Source: Chloroflexota bacterium (GTDB lineage Bacteria > Chloroflexota > Anaerolineae > Anaerolineales > UBA11579). From it: 64,000 nt of DNA. Below the pieces are notes generated by a model. That model had not been told where the DNA came from and did no database searches. It saw only the letters and a list, made by a program, of their open reading frames with translations. Within the stretch, counting starts at the first letter, position 1. Every line of letters begins with the position of its first letter. The position numbers were made by a program, and so were the translations under genes. The stretch is taken from positions 1-64,000 of the forward strand of contig JABFGG010000017.1 in NCBI GenBank assembly GCA_013112575.1, read 5' to 3'. Shown piece by piece: positions 63,109 through 64,000 of the stretch.

Positions 63109-63690
63109 CTAAGTGTTTGGCGAGGATGGTTCTAATTCTTCTGAATTGAATAGATGTGGTGCATATTTGCGGAGGTCATTTGCAAGTGGGCCGTCGGGCC
63201 AACCATACAACTTTTTTCTTTTTCTATTTGATAGATATATTGAGTAATCTGGCTTCCAACCCAACTGCCTATTGATCCATGGCCATAAAGGTGTGCCGAT
63301 GATTTCTGCATCTTTTATGTAAATCACATCACCCCATGAAAGACCAAGCCATTTTGTTTCTACGATGCGTTCTACATCCTCCCACTTAATTCTATGCCAA
63401 GTGATAGGCCAGTGACGATATTCAATTCCATTTTGACTGATTATTAAATAGGATAGAAAGTATCTAATGGTTTCAAAAATTAGGCCTAACAAGAGTGGAC
63501 CCCCAACAAAGAATACTAGAAATAGTACTAAGAAAATTACCTCGTCTGAATCCAAGGTGCCCTCAGTATAAGATTGAAAAAAAATAAACAAGAAAAGAAA
63601 AAAAGGTAAGCAAACAAATATGAACAACATTATGAAGAATTCCCGCATTGAAGTTCGACGATAGATGGATTCGCCTATTTTATTTTTCAT
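63109..63690 (-). CDS. Two-segment membrane protein with PH-like cytoplasmic domain
   Basis: A 193-residue protein. Two long hydrophobic stretches (about 18-42 and 50-80) are followed by a domain of about 110 residues: YLIISQNGIEYRHWPITWHRIKWEDVERIVETKWLG (partly: NGIEYRHWPITWHRIKWED) resembles the start of bacterial PH domains, where the membrane pair holds a small beta barrel. It ends GPLANDLRKYAPHLF, a motif shared with its neighbour. Function unknown. The tandem paralogue at 62485 is frameshifted, so this may be the working copy. Confidence 0.6.
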   Translation of the reverse strand: MKNKIGESIYRRTSMREFFIMLFIFVCLPFFLFLFIFFQSYTEGTLDSDEVIFLVLFLVFFVGGPLLLGLIFETIRYFLSYLIISQNGIEYRHWPITWHRIKWEDVERIVETKWLGLSWGDVIYIKDAEIIGTPLWPWINRQLGWKPDYSIYLSNRKRKKLYGWPDGPLANDLRKYAPHLFNSEELEPSSPNT

Positions 63691-63703
63691 ATCTTCCCCA
63701 ATT

Positions 63704-64000
63704 CTACTGATTATCTAGATCTTCCAAATCCCCCGGCATTGGCTGCAAAGCATCATCCAGGGTCATGCTTTCTTTACGCATGCCGGGCACGGGCGTGCCG
63801 CAATAAGCACACAGGTCCCAGGACAACTCCATGGCTTTGCTGCAATGATGGCAGGTCTTCTTGAGGCGTGTGTGACAGTTAGGGCATACCATCCAGTCGT
63901 CCTGCACGCGGATGCCACAGCCGGGGCAATGGTGGCTGTGCTCCACGGTTTGCAGCAGGGCTTCTTCTTCCAGTGTAGATTGGTACTCTTCTTCGATGGT
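63704..64000 (-). CDS. Double zinc-ribbon protein, C-terminal part (runs off the window)
   Basis: The frame is open through the window edge at 64000; the visible 98 codons are the C-terminal end. Two zinc ribbons can be read: HCPGCGIRVQDDWMVCPNCH and TCHHCSKAMELSWDLCAYCG, each with two CxxC pairs. The preceding visible residues are Glu-rich (TIEEEYQSTLEEEALL). Such double ribbons end many bacterial signalling or membrane proteins. The start and any other domain lie outside. Confidence 0.7.
   Translation of the reverse strand, partial: TIEEEYQSTLEEEALLQTVEHSHHCPGCGIRVQDDWMVCPNCHTRLKKTCHHCSKAMELSWDLCAYCGTPVPGMRKESMTLDDALQPMPGDLEDLDNQ

Overview
The window looks like a chromosomal segment of an uncultured or lightly studied member of the Chloroflexota, most likely class Anaerolineae. 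This rests on several traits seen together: many lipoproteins with Thr/Pro-rich linkers, MalT-like ATPase regulators carrying a BTAD domain, an Os1348/NHLP-like small peptide, an elongation set (mreBCD, mrdA, rodA) next to minCDE, and GT39-type membrane glycosyltransferases. Base composition is close to balanced and gene density is high. No rRNA, CRISPR array or phage structural gene was seen. There is one tRNA gene.

Layout. 1-1523: a damaged integrative element. The end of an IS3-family insertion (1-127) has cut off the front of a tyrosine recombinase gene; then come a small membrane protein and a tRNA-Gln(CUG). 1632-5595: an export/surface block (GT39-TPR glycosyltransferase, a small secreted protein with a near-consensus promoter, a PQQ-type sugar dehydrogenase lipoprotein). 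5606-16619: a leftward run of ten genes, mreB-mreC-mreD-mrdA-minC-minD-minE-rodA-gltX-glnS, linking wall elongation, division-site placement and Glu/Gln tRNA charging. 16879-19104: glmS behind its own promoter and a probable glmS self-cleaving ribozyme. 19154-30548: accessory genes (a beta-propeller lipoprotein pseudogene with two nonsense codons, an intact propeller lipoprotein, thiI, a GT39 protein, a LysM-CAP protein, a flavoprotein, glucokinase, an SH3b lipoprotein).

30718-35457 is the most unusual locus. A 1070-residue MalT-like/BTAD regulator is followed by a terminator, a palindrome, a 49-codon exported micropeptide, a 71-residue Os1348/NHLP-like putative RiPP precursor and an HD-GYP phosphodiesterase. 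I see no RiPP maturase nearby. 35600-43421: metabolism (a CysRS/MshC-like ligase, adenosine deaminase, a UroD-superfamily protein, an MFS transporter, glpK, zwf with an odd overlapping leader ORF). 43480-52340: surface lipoproteins, an S1-domain protein, a TSUP exporter, and a split NB-ARC/TPR regulator encoded by two genes overlapping as TAATG. 52423-60612: housekeeping (mfd, pth, a Roadblock protein, pyrG, eno). 60740-64000: a metallo-beta-lactamase protein coupled to a Crp/Fnr regulator, a pair of tandem membrane paralogues (one frameshifted), and a zinc-ribbon gene that runs off the end.

Working together: glmS, mreBCD, mrdA and rodA supply and organise peptidoglycan synthesis. glk, zwf, glpK and eno feed central carbon flow. 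The many lipoproteins with propeller, SH3b, LysM or CAP domains suggest a heavily decorated cell surface. All calls come from reading the sequence; no database search was run.
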